DNA of 18,928 nucleotides from J134 sp964484045 (GCA_964484045.1 CAZAEP010000017.1:1-18928); one strand, 5' to 3'; shown: positions 6,733 to 14,793, counted from the stretch's first letter. The notes: a model not told the origin generated them from the letters alone. Made by a program: numbers and translations.

Positions 6733-8595
6733 ATGAGCGTCATCGATCCCAGCCTGCAGATGTGGATCACATTTGCCATCATTCTTGTCGGCATGGCGCT
6801 CTACGCCTTCGAGCGCATTCCGATGGAAGTGACCTCGCTCGGCATCATCGTCGCCTTCCTCCTGCTCTTTCACTTCATGCCCGTCTCGGATCCGTTGCAG
6901 GGGAGCGACGCGCCCATCGGAACGCGGGATCTGGTCTCCGGGTTCGCCGATCCGGCGCTGATCGCCATCCTCGGCCTTCTCGTCATGGGACAGGCGCTCG
7001 TCGTCTCCGGCGCGCTCGATGAACCGGTGCGCCGGCTTCTCGGGCCGGCGTCCATGTCGCCGCGCAAGGTGCTCTACGGCGTGTTGCTGGTGGTTCTGGT
7101 CTTCTCGGGCTTTCTCAACAACACGCCGGTGGTGGCGATCTTCATCCCGATCCTGAGCGCCCTTGCGACACGGCTCAAGATCAATCCGAGCCGGGTGATG
7201 ATCCCGCTCTCCTACTCCGCCATCCTTGGCGGCAATCTCACCCTCATCGGATCGAGCGTGAACCTCCTTGTCGCGGGCGTCTATGCGCAGGTCACCGGCG
7301 CGCATCTCGGTTTCTTCACGATCACCGTTCCGGGGCTGATCGTCGGCGCCGTGGGATTCCTCTATGTCGCCTTCATCGCCCCCTATCTTCTGAAGGACCG
7401 CGCCACGATGGCGTCGCAGTTCGAGAGCTCGTCGAAGCAGTTCCTCGTTCAGCTCGAGGTCAGCGAAGGCAGCAAGCTCGATGGCGCGCGGGCGATCTCC
7501 GGGCTTTTTCCCGAGCTCACGGACATGACCATCCGCGCCATCCGGCGCGGCGACGAGATCCTGCTGCCGCCCTTTCACGACATCGTGTTGCGGCCCGGCG
7601 ACAGCGTTCTCGTCGCCGCCACGCGCAAGAACCTCACCGAGATGCTCAAGAAGTCGCCCGAGCTTCTGAGCGGCGCCTGGCGGAAGGGGGGCGTCGGCGG
7701 CGACGCCGACCGTGATGAAGGCCCACTGCCGGGCGGAGACAGCATGCTCGCCGAGGTGATGATCGCGCCCGCCTCGCGGCTTCAGGGGCGGACGCTCGAA
7801 CAGGTCGGCTTCCGCTCGCTGACCAACTGCGTCGTGCTCGGCATTCAGCGCCGCTCGCGCATGATCCGCTCGCATATGGCCGAGCTCGTCCTCGAGCCCG
7901 GCGACGTGCTGCTGCTGCTCGGACGGCGCAACGACATTCTCGCCCTGCGCGGCAATCGCGACCTGCTGCTTCTCGAATGGTCGGCGTCCGACTTCCCCGT
8001 CGCCCGCAACAGCTCGATGGCGATCGGCATTTTCGCTCTCACCGTCGCCCTTGCCGCCTTCGGCGCGCTTCCGGTCATGACCGCGGCCCTCGGGGGCGCC
8101 CTTCTCATGCTGCTCACCGGATGCCTCAACATCCGACAGGCGTCGCGGGCACTCGATCAGAAGGTGATCATGATCATCGCCGCGGCGATCGCCATGGGGC
8201 ATGCGATCACGGCAACCGGCGGCGCGAGCTACATCGCCGACGCCCTGCTGTCGGTTCTGCACGACGCCTCGCCGCTGATGGTCCTTTCGAGCTTCTTCAT
8301 CATGGTCGCGGTTCTGACCAACATCCTCTCGAACAGCGCGACGGCGGTTCTCTTCACGCCGATCGCGGTTTCGGTCGCGGAGCGCATCGGCGTCGCGCCG
8401 GAGATCTTCGTCATCGGCCTCATCTTCGCCTCCACCTGCTCGTTCGCCACACCTTTCGGCTATCAGACCAATCTTCTCGTCATGGGACCGGGCCATTACC
8501 GTTTCATCGATTTCGTCAAGGTCGGGGTGCCGCTGACGATTCTTGTCTGGGCGACCTTCACCGGCGTCGCCGCCTGGGTATATCATCTCTCCTGA
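6733..8595 (+). CDS. SLC13-family anion permease with two RCK_C (TrkA-C) domains
   Basis: A 620-residue inner-membrane transporter of the divalent anion:Na+ symporter / ion-transporter superfamily. Substrates in this group include sulfate, dicarboxylates and citrate. The N-terminal membrane half (about 1-225) carries the re-entrant-loop motif FLNNTPVVAIFIP (N129, N130, T131) and GGNLTLIGSSVNLL. A cytoplasmic insertion (about 235-420) contains two RCK_C units, recognisable by the paired endings IVLRPGDSVLVAA and LVLEPGDVLLLLG; the second contains GRTLEQVGFRS. The C-terminal membrane half repeats the pattern with TNILSNSATAVLFTP and CSFATPFGYQTNLLV. ATG 6733 is chosen for the GGAGG at 6725-6729, although the 3-nt spacing is short; an in-frame GTG at 6709 would add 8 residues. 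The substrate cannot be inferred from the sequence or its neighbours. Confidence 0.87.
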   Translation: MSVIDPSLQMWITFAIILVGMALYAFERIPMEVTSLGIIVAFLLLFHFMPVSDPLQGSDAPIGTRDLVSGFADPALIAILGLLVMGQALVVSGALDEPVRRLLGPASMSPRKVLYGVLLVVLVFSGFLNNTPVVAIFIPILSALATRLKINPSRVMIPLSYSAILGGNLTLIGSSVNLLVAGVYAQVTGAHLGFFTITVPGLIVGAVGFLYVAFIAPYLLKDRATMASQFESSSKQFLVQLEVSEGSKLDGARAISGLFPELTDMTIRAIRRGDEILLPPFHDIVLRPGDSVLVAATRKNLTEMLKKSPELLSGAWRKGGVGGDADRDEGPLPGGDSMLAEVMIAPASRLQGRTLEQVGFRSLTNCVVLGIQRRSRMIRSHMAELVLEPGDVLLLLGRRNDILALRGNRDLLLLEWSASDFPVARNSSMAIGIFALTVALAAFGALPVMTAALGGALLMLLTGCLNIRQASRALDQKVIMIIAAAIAMGHAITATGGASYIADALLSVLHDASPLMVLSSFFIMVAVLTNILSNSATAVLFTPIAVSVAERIGVAPEIFVIGLIFASTCSFATPFGYQTNLLVMGPGHYRFIDFVKVGVPLTILVWATFTGVAAWVYHLS

Positions 8596-8649
8596 GAAGG
8601 CGCCGGTGCGTCGGCTCGGATGTGCTCTGCAACAACGGGGCGAGCGAGC

Positions 8650-9384
8650 GTGACCGATCAATCCCTGCAGTTTCCGCGCTTTTATGTCACGGCCCCGGCG
8701 CCGTGCCCCTATCTGCCGGACCGGGAAGAACGCAAGGTGTTCACCGAACTCAAGGGGCCGGACGCAAAGGCGTTGAACGAGGCCTTGAGCCGGGTCGGCT
8801 TCCGGCGCAGTCAGACCGTCGCCTACCGCCCCGCCTGCGAAGGGTGCAGCGCCTGCATCTCGGTCCGCGTTCTGGCCCGCGAATTCCGCCCCACCCGGCG
8901 CATGCGCCGCATCCGGACACGCAATCGCGACCTGGTCGTCCACGTGCGTCCGCCCCGTGTCTTGAAGGAGCATTACGTGCTTCTCAAGCGCTATCTCGCC
9001 GCGCGCCATGCCGAGGGCGGGATGGCGGACATGGACCTGCGGGAATATGCCGACATGGTGGAAAACACCCCGGTGGAGACCGTCATCTACGAATACCGCA
9101 CCGCGGCGGATGCCGAGGCGCCGGACCGGCTGCTGGCGGTGGCGCTGAGCGATGTGCTCTCGGACGGTCTCTCGATGGTCTACAGCTTCTTCGACCCCGA
9201 CGCAGCGCGGCGCTCGCTCGGCACCTACATGATCCTCGACCACATCGCCCGCACGACCGCCATGGCGCGCGATCACGTCTATCTCGGCTACTGGATCGAG
9301 GAGAGTCCGAAGATGGCCTACAAGAGCAGCTTCACGCCTTTCGAGCGCCTGGGGCCAGAGGGCTGGTACCGCTGCGAATCGTGA
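8650..9384 (+). CDS. bpt: Aspartate/glutamate leucyltransferase (arginyl-tRNA-protein transferase family)
   Basis: Transfers leucine from Leu-tRNA to proteins with N-terminal Asp or Glu, which marks them for ClpS/ClpAP degradation by the N-degron pathway. The 244-residue protein has the ATE N-terminal domain, FYVTAPAPCPYLPDREERKV (about 11-30), then FRRSQTVAYRPACEGCSACI with the conserved cysteines C63, C66 and C69. The ATE C-terminal acyltransferase domain follows (about 105-235), with GLSMVYSFFDPD, SLGTYMILDHI and YLGYWIEESPKMAYK. GTG 8650 is preferred because the product then begins as known Bpt proteins do, although only a weak GGGGCGAG precedes it. An ATG at 8620 would add 10 residues. 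clpS and clpA are not in the window. It sits 54 bp after the permease on the same strand. Confidence 0.92.
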   Translation: MTDQSLQFPRFYVTAPAPCPYLPDREERKVFTELKGPDAKALNEALSRVGFRRSQTVAYRPACEGCSACISVRVLAREFRPTRRMRRIRTRNRDLVVHVRPPRVLKEHYVLLKRYLAARHAEGGMADMDLREYADMVENTPVETVIYEYRTAADAEAPDRLLAVALSDVLSDGLSMVYSFFDPDAARRSLGTYMILDHIARTTAMARDHVYLGYWIEESPKMAYKSSFTPFERLGPEGWYRCES

Positions 9385-9421
9385 CGTTCCCGACAGCCTG
9401 CCGCCACACGGCATGCGCCGC

Positions 9422-9449
9422 TTGCGCCCGGGAGCCGGCCCTTTATAGT
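9422..9449 (+). promoter_or_regulatory. Candidate promoter of the TRAP operon
   Basis: TTGCGC (9422-9427) and TATAGT (9444-9449) are separated by 16 nt. The predicted transcript start near 9456 lies immediately before the ribosome site GGAGGGA (9458-9464), giving a very short leader. A small dyad TGCCG/CGGCA (9399-9413) just upstream could be the end of the bpt transcript. Confidence 0.45.
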
Positions 9450-9470
9450 CCGCTCCCGGAGGGACAGCCG

Positions 9471-9494
9471 ATGACGGGGTGCACCTTTTCATGA
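9471..9494 (+). CDS. Candidate 7-codon leader peptide upstream of dctP
   Basis: The best ribosome site in the spacer, GGAGGGA at 9458-9464, is ideally spaced (6 nt) from an ATG at 9471, not from the dctP ATG at 9491. The 9471 frame encodes MTGCTFS and then stops with a TGA at 9492-9494 that overlaps the dctP ATG in an ATGA junction. Ribosomes finishing this mini-gene could re-initiate on dctP, which otherwise has only a distant GGGG (9476-9479). The arrangement is directly visible; the coupling role is inference. An alternative is that the short reading frame is accidental and dctP starts at the GTG 9479. Confidence 0.45.
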   Translation: MTGCTFS

Positions 9495-10654
9495 GCGACG
9501 ATGCAAAGAAGGGCGGTGTCGATCGCCGACAAGCCATCAAGACCGCCGCGCTTGTCGGCGCCGCCGCCACCGGCGGCGCGGGCATCGCCGGGATCGTGGC
9601 CAGTTCCGGACGCAGGCTTGGCGGCGGCGCCGGTCCCGCGATCCTCGGCAAGGCGGCCCGACGGCTCAAGATGGTCACCACCTGGCCGAAGAATTTCCCC
9701 GGCGTCGGCACCGGCGCCGAGCGTCTGGCGCGCCGTCTCCGGGAATCCTCGGGGGGACGAATCGACGTCACCGTCTACGCCGCCGGCGAACTCGTGCCGG
9801 CCCTCGCCGCCTTCGACGCGGTGAGCCAAGGCAAGGCCGATCTCTATCACGGGGCCGAATACTACTGGCAGGGGCGCTCGCACGCCTTCAACTTCTTCGC
9901 CGCCGTGCCGATGGGACTGGTGGCGAACGAGATGAATGCCTGGATCCGCTTCGGCGGCGGTCAGGAGCTGTGGGACGCGCTCTCGGCGCGCTTCAATCTC
10001 AAGGCCATGCCGGCGGGCAATACCGGGGCGCAGCTCGGCGGCTGGTTCCGTCGTCCGGTGGAAAGGCCGGAGGACTTCCGGGGGCTGCGCATCCGCATGC
10101 CGGGGCTCGGCGGCGAGGTCATGCAGCGCCTCGGCGCGACCCCGGTGACCAAGGCCGGCGGCGAGCTTTTCCAAGCGCTCGACCAGGGAAATATCGACGC
10201 CACCGAGTGGATCGGTCCCTGGAACGACATGGCCTTCGCCTTCCACACCATCGTCAAGAACTACTATTATCCCGGCTTCCACGAGCCCGGAACGCTGCTC
10301 TCTCTGGGCATCAATCTGGCGCTCTGGGAGGATTTCTCGCCCCAGGAACGGGCGCTCGTCGAAAACGCCGCGGCAGCGGAGACGAACGTCATGCTCGCCG
10401 AGTACGAGCACAATAATGCGGTCGCGCTCGAACGGCTGCTGACCACCACCGACGTCCGGCTCCGCCGCTTTTCCGACGCCATCCTCAAGCGCATGGCCGA
10501 AGCCAGCGAAGAGGTCCTCGCCGAGGTCGCCGCCGCCGATCCCTTCACGCGCGAGGTCTATGACAGCTTCCGCCGCGCCCGCCGGCTCGGCCGGCAGTGG
10601 GGCGATATCTCCGAGCGCGCCTTCGCGCATGCCCGCAGCTTCATCGGGGAGTGA
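9491..10654 (+). CDS. dctP: TRAP transporter substrate-binding protein DctP, TakP-like
   Basis: The extracytoplasmic receptor of a tripartite ATP-independent (sodium-driven) transporter; 387 residues. The N-terminus carries a twin-arginine-like signal (R12-R13 in DRRQAIKTAALVG), so Tat export is likely. The mature part matches the TakP / mannitol-chloroaromatic TRAP receptor class: MVTTWPKNFPGVGTGAERLA, AAGELVPALAAFDAV, GNTGAQLGGWFR, GLRIRMPGLGGEVMQRLG, DQGNIDATEWIGPWND and NYYYPGFHEPG. TakP itself binds 2-oxo monocarboxylates such as pyruvate with sodium, so an organic (keto-)acid ligand is a reasonable guess but unproven. ATG 9491 is chosen for the ATGA overlap with the leader ORF; a GTG at 9479 is the alternative. 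dctQ follows after 5 nt. Confidence 0.92.
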   Translation: MSDDAKKGGVDRRQAIKTAALVGAAATGGAGIAGIVASSGRRLGGGAGPAILGKAARRLKMVTTWPKNFPGVGTGAERLARRLRESSGGRIDVTVYAAGELVPALAAFDAVSQGKADLYHGAEYYWQGRSHAFNFFAAVPMGLVANEMNAWIRFGGGQELWDALSARFNLKAMPAGNTGAQLGGWFRRPVERPEDFRGLRIRMPGLGGEVMQRLGATPVTKAGGELFQALDQGNIDATEWIGPWNDMAFAFHTIVKNYYYPGFHEPGTLLSLGINLALWEDFSPQERALVENAAAAETNVMLAEYEHNNAVALERLLTTTDVRLRRFSDAILKRMAEASEEVLAEVAAADPFTREVYDSFRRARRLGRQWGDISERAFAHARSFIGE

Positions 10655-10659
10655 GCGGG

Positions 10660-11205
10660 ATGGCGCGGGAGGAAACGGCGAAATCCGGGGTCGCCGACAG
10701 GCTCGTCGCCGCCATCGGCCGGACGAACGAGACCATCGGTCAGGTTCTCGGCGGGCTCGCGCTCGCCCTGGTGCTGGTCCAGTTCGCGCTGGTGGTGGCA
10801 AGCGCGGTGTTCGCGATCGGCTCGATCTGGCTTCAGGAATCGCGGCACTATCTGAACGCGCTCATCTTCCTCGGCGGGGTCGGCTATGCGCTACGGCACG
10901 ACGCCCATGTCCGCGTCGATCTCTTCTACCATGATGCGGACGCGCGGACCCGCGCATGGGTGGACCTCTTCGGCACGCTCGCCTTCCTCGCACCCTTTCT
11001 CTTTCTTCTCTGGTGGGCGGGCGTTCCGTTCGTGCTCGAGAGCTGGGCGAATCGCGAGGGCTCGACCGAGACCGCGGGAATCCCCTTCGTCTATGCCCTG
11101 AAGGCGACCATCCTTCTCGCCGCCCTGACGCTGACGATCCAGGGAGCGGCCCTGCTCCTCGACCGGGCGCGGCTGCTGTTCGGCAAGCATGAGGGCGAGC
11201 GATGA
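10660..11205 (+). CDS. dctQ: TRAP transporter small permease subunit DctQ
   Basis: The 181-residue four-helix membrane subunit that bridges the receptor and the large permease. Hydrophobic segments lie at about residues 27-52 (VLGGLALALVLVQFALVV), 62-80 (LNALIFLGGVGYAL), 98-122 (LFGTLAFLAPFLFLLWWAG) and 142-164. The conserved DctQ motif around HVRVDLFYHDADARTRAWVDL separates helices 2 and 3. The ATG at 10660 is preceded by GGGGAG (10647-10652), which overlaps the dctP stop codon. The 3' end overlaps dctM by 4 nt (ATGA), so all three genes are one translationally coupled operon. Confidence 0.9.
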   Translation: MAREETAKSGVADRLVAAIGRTNETIGQVLGGLALALVLVQFALVVASAVFAIGSIWLQESRHYLNALIFLGGVGYALRHDAHVRVDLFYHDADARTRAWVDLFGTLAFLAPFLFLLWWAGVPFVLESWANREGSTETAGIPFVYALKATILLAALTLTIQGAALLLDRARLLFGKHEGER

Positions 11206-12755
11206 CGGCGCTCGCGGCGCTTCTCGTGGCGCTTCTCTTTCTGGCCCTCTTCGGCTTCCTGCTGACCGGCTATCCGGTCGCCTTCGTCCTCGGCGGCACG
11301 GCGCTCCTGTTCGCCGCCATCGGGCTCGCCGGCGGGCTCATGGAGCCCGACTTCATCCTCCTCCTGCCCGAGCGCATCATCGGCATCGCGCAGAACGATC
11401 TCCTGCTCGCCGTGCCGCTCTTCATCGTCATGGGCGTCATGCTCGAGAAATCGCATGTGGCGGAAGACCTGCTCGATTCCATGGGACGCCTCTTCGGGCC
11501 CGTGCGCGGCGGGCTCGGTTTTTCGGTCACCGTCGTCGGCGCCCTTCTTGCCGCCTCCACCGGCATCGTCGGAGCGACCGTCGTCACCATGGGGCTGATG
11601 TCGCTGCCGACGATGCTCAAGCGCGGCTACGACCCGGCGCTTGCCGCCGGCTCGATCGCCGCCGCCGGCACGCTGGGGCAGATCATCCCGCCCTCGATCG
11701 TGCTCATCCTGCTGGGCGATGTCCTCTCATCCTCCTATCAGGAGGCGCAGCGCGCGCTCGGCGTCACGGCGCCGAAGGCGCTGTCGGTCGGCGATCTCTT
11801 CGCCGGGGCGCTGCTGCCGGGGCTCGGGCTGGTCGCGATGTACCTTCTCTATCAGGCGGTCGTGGCCTTGCTGCGCCCCGGGGCGAGCCCGGCCATCCTC
11901 GACGGGGAGACGGCCTTCGATCGCCGGGCGCTGATCTCGCTCCTCGCCGCCATGGTGCCGCCCGTGGTGCTGATCGTCGCCGTTCTGGGGTCCATCCTGA
12001 TCGGCTTCGCGACCGCCACCGAGGCCGCCGCGGTGGGCGCCGTCGGAGCCATACTGCTCGGCAGCCTGCGCCTGTCGCGACCGCCCTACTGGCCGGTCCT
12101 GACCGGCGTCTTCGCACTCGCCGCCGCGTTCGCACAGAGCGCCGTCTTCGGGCCGGCGACCGGAGGCCCCGCCTTCGCTCTGGCGATCATGCTCGTCGCC
12201 ATCGCCACCGTCAGCCTCGTTATCGCGCTGCTTCGCACCCACCGCGCCGGCGTGCTCGGCCCGGTTCTGCGCGCGAGCGTGCGCATCACGGTGATGGTCT
12301 TCACCATCCTCGTCGGTGCGGCGCTCTTTTCTCTCGTCTTCCGCGGCCTCGGCGGCGACCATATCGTGGCCGGCGCCTTGGCGGCGCTGCCGGGCGGAAC
12401 GCTCGGCGCGCTCATCGTCGTCATGGCGGTGATGTTCGTGCTCGGCTTCTTCCTCGATTTCATCGAGATCACCTTCGTCGTCGTGCCGATCGTGGCGCCG
12501 ATCCTCTTCCGCATGGGCGTCGATCCGATCTGGCTCGGAGTGATGATGGCGGTCAATCTGCAGACGAGCTTTCTCACCCCGCCCTTCGGCTTCGCGCTGT
12601 TCTATCTTCGCGGCGTGGCGCCGAAAAGCCTGCCCACGAGCGCCATCTATCGCGGCGCCCTGCCCTTCGTGGCGATCCAGATTCTCGCGCTCATTCTTCT
12701 TGCATTCGCCCCCGGGCTCGCAACATGGTTGCCGACCGTCGTCTATCCTCAATAA
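11202..12755 (+). CDS. dctM: TRAP transporter large permease subunit DctM (long form)
   Basis: The 517-residue ion-coupled permease of the TRAP system. Hallmarks include GYPVAFVLGGTALLF near the N-terminus, NDLLLAVPLFIVMGVMLEKS, SFSV-like GFSVTVVGALLAASTGIVG, GSIAAAGTLGQIIPPSIVLI, GFFLDFIEITFVVVPI and NLQTSFLTPPFGFALFYLRG. At 517 residues it is about 90 longer than the classic DctM (around 425). The extra length is a hydrophobic central insertion (roughly residues 280-370), as in the TRAP-type mannitol/chloroaromatic (FcbT3-like) subfamily, which fits the receptor class. It begins inside the dctQ stop codon (ATGA). No clear terminator follows. Confidence 0.92.
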   Translation: MTALAALLVALLFLALFGFLLTGYPVAFVLGGTALLFAAIGLAGGLMEPDFILLLPERIIGIAQNDLLLAVPLFIVMGVMLEKSHVAEDLLDSMGRLFGPVRGGLGFSVTVVGALLAASTGIVGATVVTMGLMSLPTMLKRGYDPALAAGSIAAAGTLGQIIPPSIVLILLGDVLSSSYQEAQRALGVTAPKALSVGDLFAGALLPGLGLVAMYLLYQAVVALLRPGASPAILDGETAFDRRALISLLAAMVPPVVLIVAVLGSILIGFATATEAAAVGAVGAILLGSLRLSRPPYWPVLTGVFALAAAFAQSAVFGPATGGPAFALAIMLVAIATVSLVIALLRTHRAGVLGPVLRASVRITVMVFTILVGAALFSLVFRGLGGDHIVAGALAALPGGTLGALIVVMAVMFVLGFFLDFIEITFVVVPIVAPILFRMGVDPIWLGVMMAVNLQTSFLTPPFGFALFYLRGVAPKSLPTSAIYRGALPFVAIQILALILLAFAPGLATWLPTVVYPQ

Positions 12756-12879
12756 ATTCGCTTCCTACCAGATAGGGTTAACGAAATCGTAACGAAACGC
12801 AAAATATTGTGTTCATGTGGCTGAAATGCCACCGAATTGACATGAAAACATGATAGATTGCGCGTGTCACAGGGGAGCG
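12756..12879 (+). promoter_or_regulatory. AT-rich regulatory spacer with CtrA-like box and repeats
   Basis: This is the most AT-rich stretch of the window. TTAA (12778-12781), seven bases, then GTAAC (12789-12793) matches the alphaproteobacterial CtrA site TTAA-N7-TTAAC at eight of nine positions. The same bases form an 8-bp direct repeat TAACGAAA (12779-12786 and 12790-12797) with an 11-bp period, which suits a response-regulator dimer. An AAATAT (12802-12807) could serve as -10. Further down are a dyad GTGGC/GCCAC (12817-12832) and CATG-AAAA-CATG-type symmetry (12842-12852). A TTGACA (12837-12842) has no -10 at proper spacing. Confidence 0.45.
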
Positions 12880-13077
12880 ATGAGGGCAATGTTCTGGAAT
12901 CGTCGAAAATTGGCCGAAGATGTACCTGACCTGGTCCAGGACGAGAACATGATGACGGCCGTTCTCGCCCGCGAGGGGCTGCGTCCCGACGAAATCGCGA
13001 CACTCCTCGAACGCCGGCGGACGAAGACGCGGCGCTCGCCCGAGGACCTTCTCCTCGCCGCCCGCAGCGTCGCGTGA
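12880..13077 (+). CDS. Small hypothetical protein (about 65 aa)
   Basis: I do not recognise this gene. It would encode 65 residues, or 62 from the alternative ATG at 12889, with AGGGGAG (12871-12877) upstream. Third codon positions are strongly G/C, as in the neighbouring real genes, and the product is hydrophilic and highly charged with no signal peptide or membrane segment. It has an acidic middle (LAEDVPDLVQDENMM), a region EGLRPDEIATLLERRRTKTR that may form helices, and a short C-terminal helix (SPEDLLLAARSVA). It has its own AT-rich upstream region and converges on pstB with 25 bp between. The codon bias and ribosome site argue for a real gene; the function is unknown. Confidence 0.55.
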   Translation: MRAMFWNRRKLAEDVPDLVQDENMMTAVLAREGLRPDEIATLLERRRTKTRRSPEDLLLAARSVA

Positions 13078-13102
13078 CCCGCAGCGCGGCGACGCCGTAT
13101 CC

Positions 13103-13945
13103 TCAACCGAAACGGCCCGTGATGTAGTCCTCGGTCTGCTTGCAGGCGGGATTGGTGAAGATGATGCTGGTCTCGTTGTATTCGACGAGCCGACCCATAT
13201 AGAGAAAACCGCAATAGTCGGAAACGCGCGCCGCCTGCTGCATATTGTGGGTAACGATGGCGATCGTATAGTCCGTTTTGAGCTCGTAGATGAGCTCCTC
13301 GATCTTCAGGGTCGAGATCGGATCGAGCGCCGAGGCCGGCTCGTCGAGGAGCAGCACCTCGGGGCGCGTGGCGATCGCACGCGCGATGCACAGGCGCTGC
13401 TGCTGGCCGCCCGAGAGCGCGTTGCCGCTCTGCCTCAGAATGTCCTTGACCTCGTCCCACAGGGCCGCCTTGCCGAGCGCCCATTCGACCCGCTCATCCA
13501 TCTCGGCGCGCGAAAGACGCTCGTGCAGGCGAACGCCGAAGGCGATATTGTCGTAGATGCTCATGGGAAAGGGGGTGGGCTTCTGGAAGACCATGCCGAC
13601 CCTCGCGCGAAGCGCGTTCAGATCCTCGCCGCGATCGAGGATATTGCGTCCGTCGAGCCGGATCTCGCCTTCGGCGCGCTGCCCGGGATAGAGATCGTAG
13701 ATGCGGTTGAAGCAGCGCAGCAGGGTCGACTTGCCGCAGCCCGACGGGCCGATGAAGGCGGTGACCTGCCGGTCCGGAATGGCGAGGCTGATGTCGTGGA
13801 GCGCCTGAAAGCGGCCATAGAAGAAATCGAGATTCCGCACCGCGATCCGGGGCCGCTCAACTGCGGGCCCGGCGATGCGACCGGCGGGACCGCGCCCCGC
13901 GCCGTCCGCGGCTTCGGTCATGGGCAGAGGCTCCATGTCGATCAT
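13103..13945 (-). CDS. pstB: Phosphate ABC transporter ATP-binding protein PstB
   Basis: The ATPase that powers phosphate uptake by PstSCAB; 280 residues. Walker A GPSGCGKST is at 66-74, the Q-loop at VFQKPTPFPMSIYDNIAFGV, the ABC signature LSGGQQQR at 177-184, Walker B LLLDEP at 198-203 with ALDPIS after it, and the switch His at H233 in VTHNMQQA. The sequences PFPMSIYDNIAFG and NPACKQTEDYITGRFG (C-terminus) are PstB-specific. An N-terminal extension of about 30 residues, rich in Ala, Gly and Pro, precedes the core. The ATG at 13943-13945 overlaps the pstA stop by 4 nt, which supports this start over the internal ATGs at residues 4 and 9. It is the last gene of the operon; phoU does not follow. 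Confidence 0.97.
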   Translation of the reverse strand: MIDMEPLPMTEAADGAGRGPAGRIAGPAVERPRIAVRNLDFFYGRFQALHDISLAIPDRQVTAFIGPSGCGKSTLLRCFNRIYDLYPGQRAEGEIRLDGRNILDRGEDLNALRARVGMVFQKPTPFPMSIYDNIAFGVRLHERLSRAEMDERVEWALGKAALWDEVKDILRQSGNALSGGQQQRLCIARAIATRPEVLLLDEPASALDPISTLKIEELIYELKTDYTIAIVTHNMQQAARVSDYCGFLYMGRLVEYNETSIIFTNPACKQTEDYITGRFG

Positions 13946-14778
13946 TTGCGCGCCTTCAGGAAGATTCGCGTCGCGACATTGAGCCCCAGAACGGCGAGCG
14001 TGATCAAGAGTGCCCCGGCCCAGGCGAGATCGTGCCAGTCCTCATAAGGGCCCATCGCGAAATTGAAGATCATCACCGGCAGATTGGCCACCGGACCGTT
14101 CATGTCGGTGCTGAAGAACTGGTTGTTGAGCGCGGTGAAGAGCAGGGGCGCCGTCTCGCCGGCGATACGCGCGATCGCCAGTAGAACCCCGGTGAGGATG
14201 CCCGCAAGCGCCGCCCGGATGACGATCTGCAGGACGATGCGCCATTGCGGCGCGCCGAGCGCGGCGGCCGCCTCGCGCATGTGGTCGGGGACGAGGCGCA
14301 TCATGTCCTCGCTCGTGCGCACCACCACCGGCACCACGATGATGGCCAGCGCCGCCGCGCCCGCCCAGCCGGAGAAATGCCCCATCGAGACCACCATGAT
14401 CTCGTAGACGAAGACGCCGATGACGATCGACGGCGCGCTCAGGAGAACGTCATTGACGAAGCGCACGATCCGCGACAGCCAGGCATGGCGGCCGAATTCG
14501 GCGAGATAGGTGCCGGTGAGAATGCCAAGCGGCGCGCCGACGAGGACGCCGAAGCCGGTGAGCAGCAGGCTGCCCACGATGGCGTTGCGCAGCCCCCCGC
14601 CCTCATCTCCCGGTCCCGGCGTGTCGGCGATGAAAAGATCGAGGCTGAGATAGGCGATGCCGCGCGCAAAAAGCGTCCACAGGAGCCAGGCGAGAAAGAA
14701 GAGGCCAAGGAGCGTCATCAGGGCGGAAACGGTGAGGTTGAAGCCGTTCACGAGCTTGCGCCGGGTGTGGATGTGCAT
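13942..14778 (-). CDS. pstA: Phosphate ABC transporter permease PstA
   Basis: One of two membrane subunits forming the phosphate channel; 278 residues with about six helices. Recognisable features are the DTPGPGDEGGGLRNAIVGSLLL segment typical of PstA, LGILTGTYLAEFG, VNDVLLSAPSIVIGVFVY, and the cytoplasmic EAA-type loop MREAAAALGAPQWRIVLQIV that contacts PstB. The ATG at 14776-14778 has GGAGGG 6 nt upstream (14785-14790 on the plus strand), immediately after the pstC stop, so translation follows pstC closely (15-nt gap). It overlaps pstB by 4 nt. Confidence 0.96.
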   Translation of the reverse strand: MHIHTRRKLVNGFNLTVSALMTLLGLFFLAWLLWTLFARGIAYLSLDLFIADTPGPGDEGGGLRNAIVGSLLLTGFGVLVGAPLGILTGTYLAEFGRHAWLSRIVRFVNDVLLSAPSIVIGVFVYEIMVVSMGHFSGWAGAAALAIIVVPVVVRTSEDMMRLVPDHMREAAAALGAPQWRIVLQIVIRAALAGILTGVLLAIARIAGETAPLLFTALNNQFFSTDMNGPVANLPVMIFNFAMGPYEDWHDLAWAGALLITLAVLGLNVATRIFLKARK

Positions 14779-14793
14779 GGCTTTCCCTCCGCC

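Noticed and set aside
5641..9771. A 1376-codon stop-free frame on the minus strand opposite motB, the permease and bpt
   Set aside because: Its product is low-complexity and rich in Arg, Asp, Glu, His and Gly with no domain. It is the antisense shadow of GC-rich genes with recognised families on the plus strand.
12837..12865. Consensus -35 TTGACA before the small ORF
   Set aside because: No -10 hexamer lies 15-19 nt downstream (the sequence there is GCGCGT). TAGATT is only 11 nt away, so it is not a standard sigma-70 promoter.
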